A stretch of 64,000 nt of DNA, from positions 62,001-126,000 of the forward strand of contig CAWUJH010000004.1 of assembly GCA_963922875.1 (NCBI GenBank), given 5' to 3'. How positions within the stretch are numbered: position 1 is the stretch's first letter; the number at the start of each line of letters is the position of its first letter. This document shows, one piece after another, positions 1 to 9,299 of the stretch. The notes under the pieces are model-generated. The model was not told the origin of the DNA. It did not search any database and saw only the letters and a list, made by a program, of their open reading frames with translations. The translations under genes and the position numbers were made by a program. Source of the DNA: Ketobacter sp963922875 (GTDB lineage Bacteria; Pseudomonadota; Gammaproteobacteria; Pseudomonadales; Ketobacteraceae).

Positions 1-52
1 TTGACCTATCGATTATATAATTTAAGGTAATACTAATAAGGTTTTCCTTGAG

Positions 53-847
53 GTGGTCCGTTTGCTGCAAAAGCTAATAGCTAATTTTGTTAGGTTTGGG
101 TTGGTGTTACTGGGTTCTTATACGCTGCTGGGGTTAACCGGTTGTGTCACAGAGACCAGCGATTCACTCGCTCAAAATCGAGACCCAGACAAAGCCACCA
201 AGCTCTATGTTGAAGCCGGGATGCGCTATATGCAGGTGGGCAAAATGGCCAGTGCCAACATTAAATTAAAGCGTGCCGAAGAAATCTCGCCTAATGATGC
301 GTCGGTAAATAATGCGTTAGCGTTGTTTTACAGTATCGAAGGTGACGATGAAATGGCTGAAAAACATTTTAAGCGAGCATTGGATTTGGATGCCGAGTTT
401 TCACAAGCGCGCAATAACTATGCGGCATTCTTGTTCAGTAAAGAGCGCTATGAAGATGCCCGCAAGCACCTGGAAATTGTGGTAAAGGATTATCTCTATC
501 CGAAGCGCTATGCAGCATTCGAAAATCTGGGTATTTGTTATCGACGCCTGGGCCAGGATGAAGAGGCGAAAAAGGCTTTTGGTCGCGCTTTGCAGATAAA
601 CGCAAAATTGCCTAATGCAATCCTCGAACTTGCTGAGATTTATTTGCAAGAGGGAAATAATTTACTGGCGAGCCGGTATCTGAAACAATACGAGGCGTTT
701 GCAGCGTCCAATCCGCGTCAGCTTTGGATCGGTATTCAGTTGCAGCGGCGTCTCGGCGATAAAAATAAGTTGGCCAGTTACGAATTAGCGCTCAAAAATC
801 TTTTTCCTGGCTCTGAAGAATTCAAAGCATATAAAGCATCACTCTGA
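53..847 (+). CDS. pilW: Type IV pilus biogenesis/stability lipoprotein PilW
   Basis: A 264-residue TPR lipoprotein. PilW (PilF in Pseudomonas) sits in the outer membrane and supports assembly of the PilQ secretin. A hydrophobic signal ends in a lipobox, LTGC, with Cys31 as the lipidated residue. The rest is helical repeats with TPR signatures from about residue 45 to 240 (for example LALFYSIEGDDEMAEKHFK and LGICYRRLGQDEEAKKAF). The start is GTG; no better ATG precedes the signal sequence. It is the first gene of the pilW-rodZ-ispG-hisS-yfgM-bamB-der run, and rodZ begins two bases after its stop. In relatives rlmN lies just upstream, outside this window. Family and context agree well. Confidence 0.93.
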   Translation: MVRLLQKLIANFVRFGLVLLGSYTLLGLTGCVTETSDSLAQNRDPDKATKLYVEAGMRYMQVGKMASANIKLKRAEEISPNDASVNNALALFYSIEGDDEMAEKHFKRALDLDAEFSQARNNYAAFLFSKERYEDARKHLEIVVKDYLYPKRYAAFENLGICYRRLGQDEEAKKAFGRALQINAKLPNAILELAEIYLQEGNNLLASRYLKQYEAFAASNPRQLWIGIQLQRRLGDKNKLASYELALKNLFPGSEEFKAYKASL

Positions 848-849
848 CT

Positions 850-1803
850 ATGGCAGTATTACCTGGTAAGCAGATAGATTCACCGCACTCTTCACCTGAA
901 GTTGAGGAGCCGTCCGTGAGCAATGCAACAGCGGTCAGTACAAAATTGCCGGGTGCTGTTTTAAAACAATCCCGGGAACAGCAAAACATCGAATTGGAGT
1001 ATGCGGCTGAACATTTAAATCTTTCACCGGGTAAGGTGAAAGCGCTGGAGGCAGACGATTACCGATCGTTACCGAATGCCACCTTCGTTAAAGGTTACAT
1101 ACGCAGTTATGCCCGCTTTTTGAAAATACCCAGCCAAGATTTGATTCAAGGCTATGAAATTTATACGGGCTGTAATCAACCGAAGCCTGTAGTTCCAGTA
1201 CAAGCCCCCAGGAGCAAACCCAAAGGTGCAGTTTATATGCTGGCTGGCGGGATAGGGTTAGTATTGATAATACTCGCGGTTGTATTGCTCTGGCCAAAAG
1301 GCGAGCAGGATAGTGTGCAGACTGAATTGGCTAAGGAAGTTGCTGGGGCTACTGATACTAATAACATGGCCAACGAAGTAGCGATTCAGTCGTCTCCAGA
1401 GGCAGCCATAGAACCTGCGGATTCCGCAGTAGCGCCCTTAGACGATGATCCACAAGCTTTGGAGTATGTTGGTGCTCCGAATAGTAATGATGCGGAACCC
1501 AGCGTTACGGCAGTTGATCAGGCTGAAACCTCAATCGATGCGGATCAACCGGTGGTAGAAATTGCACAAGGTGTTGTGGAGATGGCGTTTACCGGGGACT
1601 GCTGGGTTGAGATTCGGGATGCCGACAACGCACTTATTTACGCCGACTTAAAGCGCTTAGGTGACGCCCTGCGAGTGGCCGGTAAGCCCCCTTTAGATAT
1701 CAAAATAGGTAACGGAAATATGGTATCACTGGCGTATAATGGTGAGCCTGTTAAGTTTCGAATCCCTAGCCACAATGTCGTTAGAATACGCCTGGGCGAA
1801 TAA
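850..1803 (+). CDS. rodZ: Cytoskeleton protein RodZ
   Basis: A 317-residue bitopic inner-membrane protein that links MreB filaments to the elongasome and sets rod shape. The cytoplasmic part carries a Cro/C1-like helix-turn-helix at about residues 36-100 (core LKQSREQQNIELEYAAEHLN). One transmembrane segment follows at about 127-148, preceded by a basic patch. Then come an acidic, low-complexity periplasmic linker and a C-terminal DUF4115 beta domain from about residue 240 (GDCWVEIRDADNALIY). The length and domain order are normal for RodZ. It is almost certainly co-transcribed with pilW, from which it is separated by two bases. Confidence 0.93.
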   Translation: MAVLPGKQIDSPHSSPEVEEPSVSNATAVSTKLPGAVLKQSREQQNIELEYAAEHLNLSPGKVKALEADDYRSLPNATFVKGYIRSYARFLKIPSQDLIQGYEIYTGCNQPKPVVPVQAPRSKPKGAVYMLAGGIGLVLIILAVVLLWPKGEQDSVQTELAKEVAGATDTNNMANEVAIQSSPEAAIEPADSAVAPLDDDPQALEYVGAPNSNDAEPSVTAVDQAETSIDADQPVVEIAQGVVEMAFTGDCWVEIRDADNALIYADLKRLGDALRVAGKPPLDIKIGNGNMVSLAYNGEPVKFRIPSHNVVRIRLGE

Positions 1804-1869
1804 TTTAGCCGTCTCGAATCAAACGAATCCGTAAAATGAATGTCTGTGTCGAACAGGCAGGAGAAAAGT

Positions 1870-2994
1870 ATGCATTTGGAATCACCCATTAAGCGCCGAA
1901 TATCTCGGCAAATTAAGGTTGGCGATGTGCTTATTGGCGGTGGCGCCCCTATTGCGGTGCAAAGCATGACCAACACAGACACCTGTGATGTCATGGCAAC
2001 AGTGCAACAAATCAAGCGCTTGGAAGAGGCTGGCGCCGACATCGTGCGAGTATCCGTGCCCACCATGGAAGCCGCAGACGCTTTTGGTGAAATCAAAAAG
2101 CAAGTGGCTGTTCCCTTGGTGGCCGATATCCATTTTGACTACAAGATCGCTTTGGCCGTAGCCGAAAAAGGTGTGGATTGTCTTCGTATCAACCCCGGTA
2201 ACATTGGGCGCGAAGATCGTATTCGGGCAGTGGTTGATGCGGCTAAAGACAAGAATATCCCCATTCGAATTGGCGTAAATGCTGGCTCTCTGGAAAAAGA
2301 CCTGCAAAAGAAATACGGCGAACCAACCCCTGCAGCACTGGTGGAATCCGCCATGCGTCATGTGGATATTTTGGATCGCATGAACTTCCAGGAATTTAAA
2401 TTGAGTTTAAAGGCCTCCAATGTATTCATGACCGTGGATGCCTATCGCTTGATCGCCAGTCAAATTGAACAGCCATTGCACCTAGGGGTTACCGAGGCCG
2501 GAGGCTTGCGCTCAGGCACCGTAAAATCAGCCATTGCCTTAGGCGCCCTATTGATGGAAGGGATAGGGGATACTCTGCGAATTTCCCTTGCGGCTGACCC
2601 TGTAGAGGAAATTAAAGTCGGTTTTGATATCCTCAAGAGCTTACAGCTGCGCTCGAAAGGCATTAATTTTATCGCCTGCCCAAGTTGTTCACGGCAGAAC
2701 TTTGATGTGATCAGCACAGTGAATGCATTGGAAGCACGTTTGGAAGACATCAAAGTTCCCTTGGATGTGGCCATTATTGGCTGCATAGTCAATGGTCCGG
2801 GCGAGGCCCGCGAAGCGGACATAGGGTTGACTGGTGGTACCCCGAACAATCTCATTTATCGAGAAGGAAAACCCAGCCATAAAGTCATGAATGGCCAGTT
2901 GGTTGACGATTTGGAGCAAACAATTCGGCAACGGGCCGCTGAAGTAGAGGCCGCCGGGGAAGAAGGGCCGGTAAAAATAACACTCGGAGCCTGA
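1870..2994 (+). CDS. ispG: 4-hydroxy-3-methylbut-2-enyl diphosphate synthase IspG
   Basis: Penultimate enzyme of the MEP isoprenoid pathway. It converts methylerythritol cyclodiphosphate to HMBPP using a [4Fe-4S] cluster. From this start it is 374 residues, close to the usual bacterial length of about 372. Typical signatures are GAPIAVQSMTNTDT near the N terminus, CPSCSRQ and CIVNGPGEA; the cysteines of the last two bind the cluster. An upstream in-frame ATG at 1840 exists, but the ATG at 1870 has an AGGAG six bases before it (1859-1863) and its protein begins MHLESPIKRR, like other IspG proteins. It sits in the conserved rodZ-ispG-hisS order. Confidence 0.95.
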   Translation: MHLESPIKRRISRQIKVGDVLIGGGAPIAVQSMTNTDTCDVMATVQQIKRLEEAGADIVRVSVPTMEAADAFGEIKKQVAVPLVADIHFDYKIALAVAEKGVDCLRINPGNIGREDRIRAVVDAAKDKNIPIRIGVNAGSLEKDLQKKYGEPTPAALVESAMRHVDILDRMNFQEFKLSLKASNVFMTVDAYRLIASQIEQPLHLGVTEAGGLRSGTVKSAIALGALLMEGIGDTLRISLAADPVEEIKVGFDILKSLQLRSKGINFIACPSCSRQNFDVISTVNALEARLEDIKVPLDVAIIGCIVNGPGEAREADIGLTGGTPNNLIYREGKPSHKVMNGQLVDDLEQTIRQRAAEVEAAGEEGPVKITLGA

Positions 2995-3047
2995 ACTGGC
3001 ATATAATTACCGCCTTTTTTTGCAACTGATCAAAGGAAATCCAGAAA

Positions 3048-4328
3048 TTGAGCAAGCGTATTACAGCCATTCGCGGTATGAATGATATCCTGCCTGCGGA
3101 AACCGTGGTGTGGCAGCATCTGGAACAGACTGTGCGTACCTTGTTATCTCAGTATGGCTACGGTGAAATTCGTCTGCCAGTGGTAGAAAGTACGGATTTG
3201 TTTAAACGCGGTATTGGTGAAGTTACCGATATTGTGGAAAAGGAAATGTACACCTTTGATGATCGTAATGGTGAGAGCTTAACCTTGCGCCCCGAGGGGA
3301 CGGCGGGCTGTGTTCGAGCCGGCGAAGAGCATGGCTTGCTGTACAATCAGGTCCAGCGTTTGTGGTACATGGGGCCCATGTTTCGCTATGAAAGACCGCA
3401 AAAAGGCCGCTATCGCCAGTTCCACCAAATAGGGGTTGAAACCTTTGGCATGGCGGGTCCTGATATCGATGCTGAACTGATTATTCTAACGGCTCGACTC
3501 TGGCGTCTTTTGGGGCTTGATTCGGTTGTGACATTGCAAATAAACAGTTTGGGCACCAGTGAGGCTCGCTCCATTTACCGCGCTGCACTAGTGGAATACT
3601 TGAGTTCTCGGGTGGAGCAGCTCGATGCAGACAGCCAAAAGCGATTGCACAGCAACCCGCTTAGAATACTAGACAGCAAAGTGGCCGCTACTCAGGCGTT
3701 ACTGGTGGATGCGCCAAAATTGGATGATTATTTGGATGAAGGTTCAAAGGCCCATTTTGCCGAATTGAAAGAACTTCTTGATACGGCCGGGGTCACTTAT
3801 GAAGTCAATCCTCGTCTGGTAAGAGGGTTGGATTATTATGGCAAGACCGTGTTTGAATGGGTCACCGAGGCGCTGGGGGCACAAGGAACGGTCTGCGCTG
3901 GTGGTCGTTACGATGCTTTAGTTGAGCAGCTGGGTGGCAAGGCAACCCCTGCGGTTGGTTTTGCCATGGGTTTAGAGCGCTTGGTCTTGCTATTGCAAAG
4001 CACAGGCGCTGCTAAGACCTTGACTGGTCATCCAGATATTTATGTGATTTCTGAGAATTCTGCAGCCGCGCTGGCTCTGTCGGAAACCGCTCGAGATCAA
4101 CTGCCAACGTTACGGATTCAATGCCATTGCGGTGGTGGAAAACTAAAAAAGCAAATGAAAAAAGCTCATGATTCTGGAGCGCTTTGGGCCTTTATCATAG
4201 GCCCGGATGAAATAACGAAGCAACAAGTAAGCGTTAAGAACTTGAGAGACAATAATCAACCCCAAGTGAGTCTGGCTCAAAATTCACTAGGGGATTTTTT
4301 TGAAAACAACCTGACAAGCCAGGAGTGA
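3048..4328 (+). CDS. hisS: Histidine--tRNA ligase
   Basis: Class II aminoacyl-tRNA synthetase that charges tRNA-His; 426 residues, the normal length. The N terminus ITAIRGMNDILPAET is diagnostic. Motif 2 is visible as FRYERPQKGRYRQFHQ at about residue 108-123. The histidine-specific motifs are RGLDYYGKTVFEW (about 261) and CAGGRYDAL (about 284), and the C-terminal anticodon-binding domain follows. The start codon is TTG, preceded by AAAGGAAA; no ATG lies close by in frame. It lies between ispG and yfgM, as is common in gammaproteobacteria. Confidence 0.95.
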   Translation: MSKRITAIRGMNDILPAETVVWQHLEQTVRTLLSQYGYGEIRLPVVESTDLFKRGIGEVTDIVEKEMYTFDDRNGESLTLRPEGTAGCVRAGEEHGLLYNQVQRLWYMGPMFRYERPQKGRYRQFHQIGVETFGMAGPDIDAELIILTARLWRLLGLDSVVTLQINSLGTSEARSIYRAALVEYLSSRVEQLDADSQKRLHSNPLRILDSKVAATQALLVDAPKLDDYLDEGSKAHFAELKELLDTAGVTYEVNPRLVRGLDYYGKTVFEWVTEALGAQGTVCAGGRYDALVEQLGGKATPAVGFAMGLERLVLLLQSTGAAKTLTGHPDIYVISENSAAALALSETARDQLPTLRIQCHCGGGKLKKQMKKAHDSGALWAFIIGPDEITKQQVSVKNLRDNNQPQVSLAQNSLGDFFENNLTSQE

Positions 4329-4332
4329 GTAA

Positions 4333-5016
4333 GTGGACACCTACAGTACAGAAGAACAACAAATAGAATATATAAAACGTTGGTGGAAGAATAACGGCAA
4401 TGGCATTTTGATTGGGATCATCGCGGCCATTGCCTTGGTATTTGGCTGGCAAACATGGCAGGCCAGTAAAGAAACCAAACGCCAGGAGGCTTCAGCCGTA
4501 TACAGTCAGTTGGTGGAAGCGTTGGGCGTTGCCCAAGAGTCCAGGTTAGCTGGCGAAACAGAAAAGCTGGAGGCGCAACAAGCCACCATACAAACCTTTG
4601 CAGAGCAAATGCGCAGCGAATTTGGCGATACCGAATATGCTGTTTTTGCGGCCATGATGTTAGCCAAAGAAGCCTTGTTTGCCAAAGATCTGGCCCAGGC
4701 AACCGAGCAACTGACTTGGGCTTATGAGCATACTCAAATCCCGGCAACTAAAAATATTGTGAACTTGCGCTTGGCGCGTTTGTTAGCCGCTCAGGAAAGT
4801 TACGATGAAGCGCTTGCCAAACTCGATGCTGTTGATTCTGGTGTTCTCGCGGACAGCTACGAAGAAGTACGAGGAGATATTTATGTAGCAATGGGTGACA
4901 CCGATAAAGCCCGTGAGAGCTACGCCAAAGCCATGGAGTTGGACAGTGCATCTGAAGGTGCAAATCGTGCCATTTTAAAAATCAAACACGATAGTTTGAT
5001 GGTGGTTGAAAATTAA
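4333..5016 (+). CDS. yfgM: YfgM family ancillary SecYEG translocon subunit
   Basis: A 227-residue inner-membrane protein with a short cytoplasmic N terminus and one transmembrane helix at about residues 22-40 (GILIGIIAAIALVFGW). A periplasmic TPR-like domain carries repeats such as AMGDTDKARESYAKAMELD. In E. coli YfgM associates with PpiD at the Sec translocon and aids periplasmic folding. The start is GTG, four bases after hisS. The last A of its TAA stop is the first base of the bamB ATG, so the two genes are translationally coupled, which fits their shared link to envelope protein biogenesis. Confidence 0.9.
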   Translation: MDTYSTEEQQIEYIKRWWKNNGNGILIGIIAAIALVFGWQTWQASKETKRQEASAVYSQLVEALGVAQESRLAGETEKLEAQQATIQTFAEQMRSEFGDTEYAVFAAMMLAKEALFAKDLAQATEQLTWAYEHTQIPATKNIVNLRLARLLAAQESYDEALAKLDAVDSGVLADSYEEVRGDIYVAMGDTDKARESYAKAMELDSASEGANRAILKIKHDSLMVVEN

Positions 5017-6215
5017 TGCTGCGAATTGCCGGTATTCTATTACTCGCTTTTTTGCAGGCCTGTAGTAGCAACGAAACGAGTATTGAGCCTTCTCCGCTGC
5101 CCCAGTTTAAGTCGCAAATTAATATCCAGCGACTTTGGGAGCGTCGTGTGGGAGAGGGCGTAGAAGATCAATATTTAAGTCTAAAGCCTGTGGTGAATGC
5201 CGGAGGCTTCTATGCCGCATCCGCTGCCGGGCTGGTGATAAAACTTGATCCAGAAACCGGAAAATCAATTTGGCATCGCTCATTGGAGCGGGAAATTAGT
5301 GGTGGCTTGGCGTTGGGTAATGGCCTGGTAGGTCTGGGAAGCAGCAATGGCGAGTTAATATTGCTGGAGCAGGAAACCGGTAATACTCGCTGGGAAAAGT
5401 CGCTGTCGGGCCAAATAATGTCAGTGCCTGTAATAACGGATTCCAGAGTCCTTGTACAGACCCTGGACGGTCGTCTGCACTGTTTGGATTTAGAAAACGG
5501 AGCCACTATTTGGCTCTTTGATACCAATATTCCGGCGTTAACTTTACGTGGTGAAAGCAGTCCGGTGGTCTATGGGCAAGCGGCATTAGCCGGATTTGCC
5601 AATGGCAAATTAGTGGCGCTTGACGTTGATTCTGGTGCTGTGGCGTGGGAAAACGCCGTTGGCGAGCCATCAGGTCGCTCAGAGCTAGAGCGTCTAACGG
5701 ATCTCGATGGTACTTTCACCGTGGTGGGAAAAACCGTATACGCCGTTAGTTTTCAAGGCAATTTAATGGCTATTGATTTACCTTCAGGGCGAATTCTTTG
5801 GACCCGCGAACTGTCTTCGTATTTGGGGGTTGTTAGTTCTTTGGGGCAGCTTTACACCATAGACGAAGATAGCGTTGTCGCATCCCTGGATACGCTGACC
5901 GGCAGTGACGTGTGGCAGCAAGATAAATTGAAAGGACGCCGGCTTGGGGTGCCAGCGGTTTACGATCGCTACGTTCTGGTGACCGACTTTGAGGGTTTTA
6001 TGTATTGGCTCTCTTATCGCGACGGCAGTTTTCTGGCTCGTGTAAAAGTCGGGCACAAAACCTACGAGTTAGCCAATAAAAAAGCCCAATCCTTAAGAAA
6101 TGTTACGGATCCTTCCGATGGTATTCGAGCACAACCAGTGGTGTTTAATGATGTGGTTTATGTCCAATCCAATAATGGTGACTTGGTCGCTTATCGCGTG
6201 GTAACGGAAAAATGA
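5016..6215 (+). CDS. bamB: Outer-membrane protein assembly factor BamB
   Basis: A 399-residue lipoprotein of the beta-barrel assembly (BAM) complex that binds BamA. The signal peptide ends in LQAC, with Cys16 the lipidated residue. The mature protein is a PQQ-type eight-bladed propeller, shown by repeated G-x-W/L-x-LD-x-x-x-G motifs such as AAGLVIKLDPETGKSIWH, DGRLHCLDLENGATIW and NGKLVALDVDSGAVAW. It overlaps yfgM by one base and der by four (ATGA). Length, lipobox and location are all typical. Confidence 0.95.
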   Translation: MLRIAGILLLAFLQACSSNETSIEPSPLPQFKSQINIQRLWERRVGEGVEDQYLSLKPVVNAGGFYAASAAGLVIKLDPETGKSIWHRSLEREISGGLALGNGLVGLGSSNGELILLEQETGNTRWEKSLSGQIMSVPVITDSRVLVQTLDGRLHCLDLENGATIWLFDTNIPALTLRGESSPVVYGQAALAGFANGKLVALDVDSGAVAWENAVGEPSGRSELERLTDLDGTFTVVGKTVYAVSFQGNLMAIDLPSGRILWTRELSSYLGVVSSLGQLYTIDEDSVVASLDTLTGSDVWQQDKLKGRRLGVPAVYDRYVLVTDFEGFMYWLSYRDGSFLARVKVGHKTYELANKKAQSLRNVTDPSDGIRAQPVVFNDVVYVQSNNGDLVAYRVVTEK

Positions 6216-7630
6216 AGCCGGTAATTGCCTTGGTAGGCCGACCCAACGTGGGAAAATCCACCCTATTTAATCGTTTGACCCGAACTCGTGATGCCATTGT
6301 TGCTGATATGCCCGGGCTGACCCGTGATCGACAATACGGTGAAGGTAAAAGTGCTGAGCGCCCCTTTATTGTTATTGATACGGGGGGGATTTCCGGAGAT
6401 GAGCAAGGCATTGATTCCTATATGCGAGATCAATCCCTGCAAGCGGTGGAAGAAGCTCATATAGTCTTGTTTATAGTGGATGCAAAAGCAGGTTTAACGG
6501 CGGCCGATGAAATGCTGACGCAGGTGTTGCGGGTTCGCCAAAAGCCTGTGGTACTAGTGGTCAACAAGATCGATGGGCTTGATGCCGACGTGGTGAGTGC
6601 TGAGTTTCATCGTCTCGGCCTGGGCAACCCCCAAACGATTGCGGCCGCCCATGGGCGTGGGGTGACCCAGTTAATGGATTATTCCCTCGGGCTCGTGCCG
6701 ACAGCAGAGGTGGAAGAAACCGAAGCGGAAGAGGTTGCGAAAGGCATTAAGATGGCCATTGTCGGACGTCCTAATGTGGGTAAATCCACGTTGGTTAATC
6801 GCATGCTGGGTGAAGATAGGGTGGTGGTTTATGATCTGCCGGGCACCACTCGGGACAGCGTTTATATTCCGTATGAGCGTCAAGGTAAGCAATACACGAT
6901 TATCGACACTGCGGGTGTTCGAAAGCGTGGCAAGGTTAATGAGGCAGTGGAAAAGTTCTCGGTAATCAAGACCCTTCAGGCGGTGGAAGACGCTAACGTT
7001 GTGGTCATGGTATTGGATGCCAGAGAGAGCATTGTTGATCAGGATTTACACCTGCTGGGTTTTGTTCTGGAAACCGGTCGTTCCTTAGTGTTGGCGATTA
7101 ATAAATGGGATGGTATGGACGCCGATGCAAAACAGGTGATTCGTACAGAAATTGAGCGGCGATTGGGCTTTGTCAATTTTGCCAAGATACATTTTATTTC
7201 GGCCAAACACGGCACCGGGGTAGGTGAGCTTTATAAATCCGTGGATGCGGCCTATCGTAGTGCTTTCAAAAGGTTATCTACACCTTTTTTAACTAAAATA
7301 TTGGAAGATGCCATAACTGACCACCAACCGCCCTTGGTTGGTGGTCGGCGAATTAAGCTTCGTTATGCTCATATGGGTGGAAGTAATCCTCCAATTGTGG
7401 TAATTCATGGTAATCAAACAGAGAGTGTGCCGAACGCTTACCGGCGTTACCTGGAAAATACTTTTCGCAAAGTGATGGATATACAGGGAACACCGGTGCG
7501 GATTGAGTTCAAAACTGGCGAAAACCCCTTTGCTGGTAGACGTAATACCCTCACACCGCGTCAAATACACAAAAAAGAGCGTATGGTCGCACACCATAAA
7601 AAGCGCGAGAAAAAGAAGAAGAAGCGTTAA
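6212..7630 (+). CDS. der: Ribosome biogenesis GTPase Der (EngA)
   Basis: An essential GTPase for 50S subunit maturation; 472 residues. Two tandem G domains are clear. The first has GRPNVGKST at about residue 8 and NKID near 117. The second has GRPNVGKST near 187 and NKWD near 297. A KH-like C-terminal domain follows, and the protein ends in a lysine-rich tail. The ATG overlaps the bamB stop (ATGA), so it closes this conserved operon. A gap of 36 bases separates it from the next gene, which is not normally part of the operon. Confidence 0.96.
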   Translation: MKPVIALVGRPNVGKSTLFNRLTRTRDAIVADMPGLTRDRQYGEGKSAERPFIVIDTGGISGDEQGIDSYMRDQSLQAVEEAHIVLFIVDAKAGLTAADEMLTQVLRVRQKPVVLVVNKIDGLDADVVSAEFHRLGLGNPQTIAAAHGRGVTQLMDYSLGLVPTAEVEETEAEEVAKGIKMAIVGRPNVGKSTLVNRMLGEDRVVVYDLPGTTRDSVYIPYERQGKQYTIIDTAGVRKRGKVNEAVEKFSVIKTLQAVEDANVVVMVLDARESIVDQDLHLLGFVLETGRSLVLAINKWDGMDADAKQVIRTEIERRLGFVNFAKIHFISAKHGTGVGELYKSVDAAYRSAFKRLSTPFLTKILEDAITDHQPPLVGGRRIKLRYAHMGGSNPPIVVIHGNQTESVPNAYRRYLENTFRKVMDIQGTPVRIEFKTGENPFAGRRNTLTPRQIHKKERMVAHHKKREKKKKKR

Positions 7631-7666
7631 TCCACAGCAAAGCTAAAAGGATTTAAGGGTGGTTCT

Positions 7667-8347
7667 ATGTTGGTAACTGAAGCGAACGCAGGTAATGCAT
7701 CAGAACATACACCAGAAGGTGTCACTCAATTTCAGCTGGCTCATCAACTGGCACATCACATTGAGTGTGACGATTTTGCAGAAATGAACAGTTGGCGTAG
7801 CTATCTGTATCGTCTGGGGCTAATTGGCCAGGACATAGTGCGCTACCAAGGCTATAGTTTTGGCAATATCAGTCATCGTGAAGCCCCTCATAGTTTGCGT
7901 TTTGTAATTTCAGGCAGTCAAACCGGTGGCTTGCCGCTGCTTTGTCGAGAACATTACGCCTTAGTGAACCATTTTGAATTAAAAGCCAATTTCATCTCCG
8001 CTAAAGGCCCTGTTAAACCCTCCTCAGAATCCCTTACTCATGCCGCCATTTATGAGGCTAATCATGAAATTCAAAGTGTAATTCATGTTCATAGCCCGAT
8101 TATTTGGCAGCTCGCAGAGCGGCTCGATGGTGTTGATTACACCCATCGCGATATCCCATATGGCACGCCGAGAATGGCGCAAGCCGTTAAGGATGCGGTG
8201 CAGAGTCGTGAAGAAAATTGTGGAATAATTATTATGCTGGGGCACGAAGATGGAGTGATTGCTTACGGAGAATCTGTTCAGCAAAGCGGCAGTGCGTTGT
8301 TGGGCTTATTGACCACGGCGCACCACCTCGCTGAACATTCGAACTAG
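7667..8347 (+). CDS. Class II aldolase/adducin-family protein
   Basis: A 226-residue protein of the zinc-dependent class II aldolase/adducin fold (relatives: fuculose-phosphate aldolase, ribulose-5-phosphate epimerase, methylthioribulose-1-phosphate dehydratase). Visible signatures are YSFGNISHR (about 64), SGSQTGG (about 83), KPSSESLTHAAIYE (about 116, with the usual catalytic acidic residue) and HVHSP (about 140, two metal-binding histidines). The substrate cannot be read from the sequence; no methionine-salvage partners such as mtnA, mtnC or mtnD are nearby, so mtnB is not assigned. It follows der and converges on the DUF2914 gene, overlapping its stop by four bases. Confidence 0.8.
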   Translation: MLVTEANAGNASEHTPEGVTQFQLAHQLAHHIECDDFAEMNSWRSYLYRLGLIGQDIVRYQGYSFGNISHREAPHSLRFVISGSQTGGLPLLCREHYALVNHFELKANFISAKGPVKPSSESLTHAAIYEANHEIQSVIHVHSPIIWQLAERLDGVDYTHRDIPYGTPRMAQAVKDAVQSREENCGIIIMLGHEDGVIAYGESVQQSGSALLGLLTTAHHLAEHSN

Positions 8348-9204
8348 AGCTTGCTATTAGGTACAAGGAATTCAGAACTCGCCAAAACGGCACCTGACTT
8401 ATCTTTTACTACAACTTCCCATTCGCCACGCATTTTTTTGGTGATGTTTTTACTGCTGTGGCTGCGCCAGCGATTAGTGTTAATGGGAATTCTAACCTTG
8501 GCCACGGTTTTGCCATCGTATTGCCAGAAATAGGTAATAACGTCACCCGCTCGGTCTCGAATATCGGTATAAAAATACAATTTAATAAAATCGTCGGTAA
8601 GTTCTGCTGTGGTGTCGAGCTCATAAGCGGGCTCAAGCCCATTCATGGCATCACTCAGAGTCGCCTGGGTTACGTCCTTGTTAAAAGTTTTTACTGCAAT
8701 GGTGAAAGGGTCTTCCATTGGCTCAGAAGTGGCCATAACGGGCTCATCGTCTTGGATTATAGCCGCCGGCTCTTGCGTCATTTGAGTGTTCGCCATCGCC
8801 AAGGTGTTGGCTGGATTTGCGGATTCCGCTGTTACCGGTGCTGGTGTTTTTGCATCAGCGGTAGTTTCTGGCTCTGAGCTTGATCTCGCTGCGGAAGCTT
8901 TTGTCTCATCTGCAAGGGAATCTTCAATGGCTGAAGCCAGTGCCTGATTTAATTCCTCGCTCTGATTTACGCGCTCTATGGTGCCCGTTTTTTGCGGGAT
9001 CGCCGCAGTGGCTGGTAACTGTGACGGATCAAATTTATTCGTATCCGACCCGGTAAAGCTCAGCGCTCCCCACACTATGATGGCTAGCGCAGCCAAACCA
9101 CCAAATACTACCATCAATACGCGCTGCCATAGAATTTCTTCGGTGTATTCTGGGGCGCTTTGAGGAAATGATTCGAAACTGGTTTCTCTATGTTTAGATG
9201 TCAT
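8344..9204 (-). CDS. DUF2914 domain-containing membrane protein
   Basis: A 286-residue protein of unknown function. A cytoplasmic N terminus leads into one transmembrane helix at about residues 28-49 (VLMVVFGGLAALAIIVWGAL). A long Ala/Thr/Glu-rich, probably disordered linker follows to about residue 165. The C-terminal beta-rich DUF2914 domain (about 175-283) carries its usual signatures, FYTDIRDRAGDVITYFW and NRWRSHSSKNI, and the closing GEWEVVVKDKSGAVLA. The topology puts the domain in the periplasm. It is convergent with the aldolase-family gene and lies just downstream of xseA on the same strand (95 bases apart). Confidence 0.8.
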   Translation of the reverse strand: MTSKHRETSFESFPQSAPEYTEEILWQRVLMVVFGGLAALAIIVWGALSFTGSDTNKFDPSQLPATAAIPQKTGTIERVNQSEELNQALASAIEDSLADETKASAARSSSEPETTADAKTPAPVTAESANPANTLAMANTQMTQEPAAIIQDDEPVMATSEPMEDPFTIAVKTFNKDVTQATLSDAMNGLEPAYELDTTAELTDDFIKLYFYTDIRDRAGDVITYFWQYDGKTVAKVRIPINTNRWRSHSSKNITKKMRGEWEVVVKDKSGAVLASSEFLVPNSKL

Positions 9205-9299
9205 CGCGAGGTCTCAATGGCTTAACGGGTTGGGCCTATTATAGTCACAGTAACTATAAGGTACACATGAAGATTTTCAGTGAACGATAAAAACGTTGT

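Noticed and set aside
1..21. TTGACC and TATAAT upstream of pilW as a promoter
   Set aside because: The spacer is only nine bases, too short for sigma-70; the TATAAT could only pair with a -35 outside the window.
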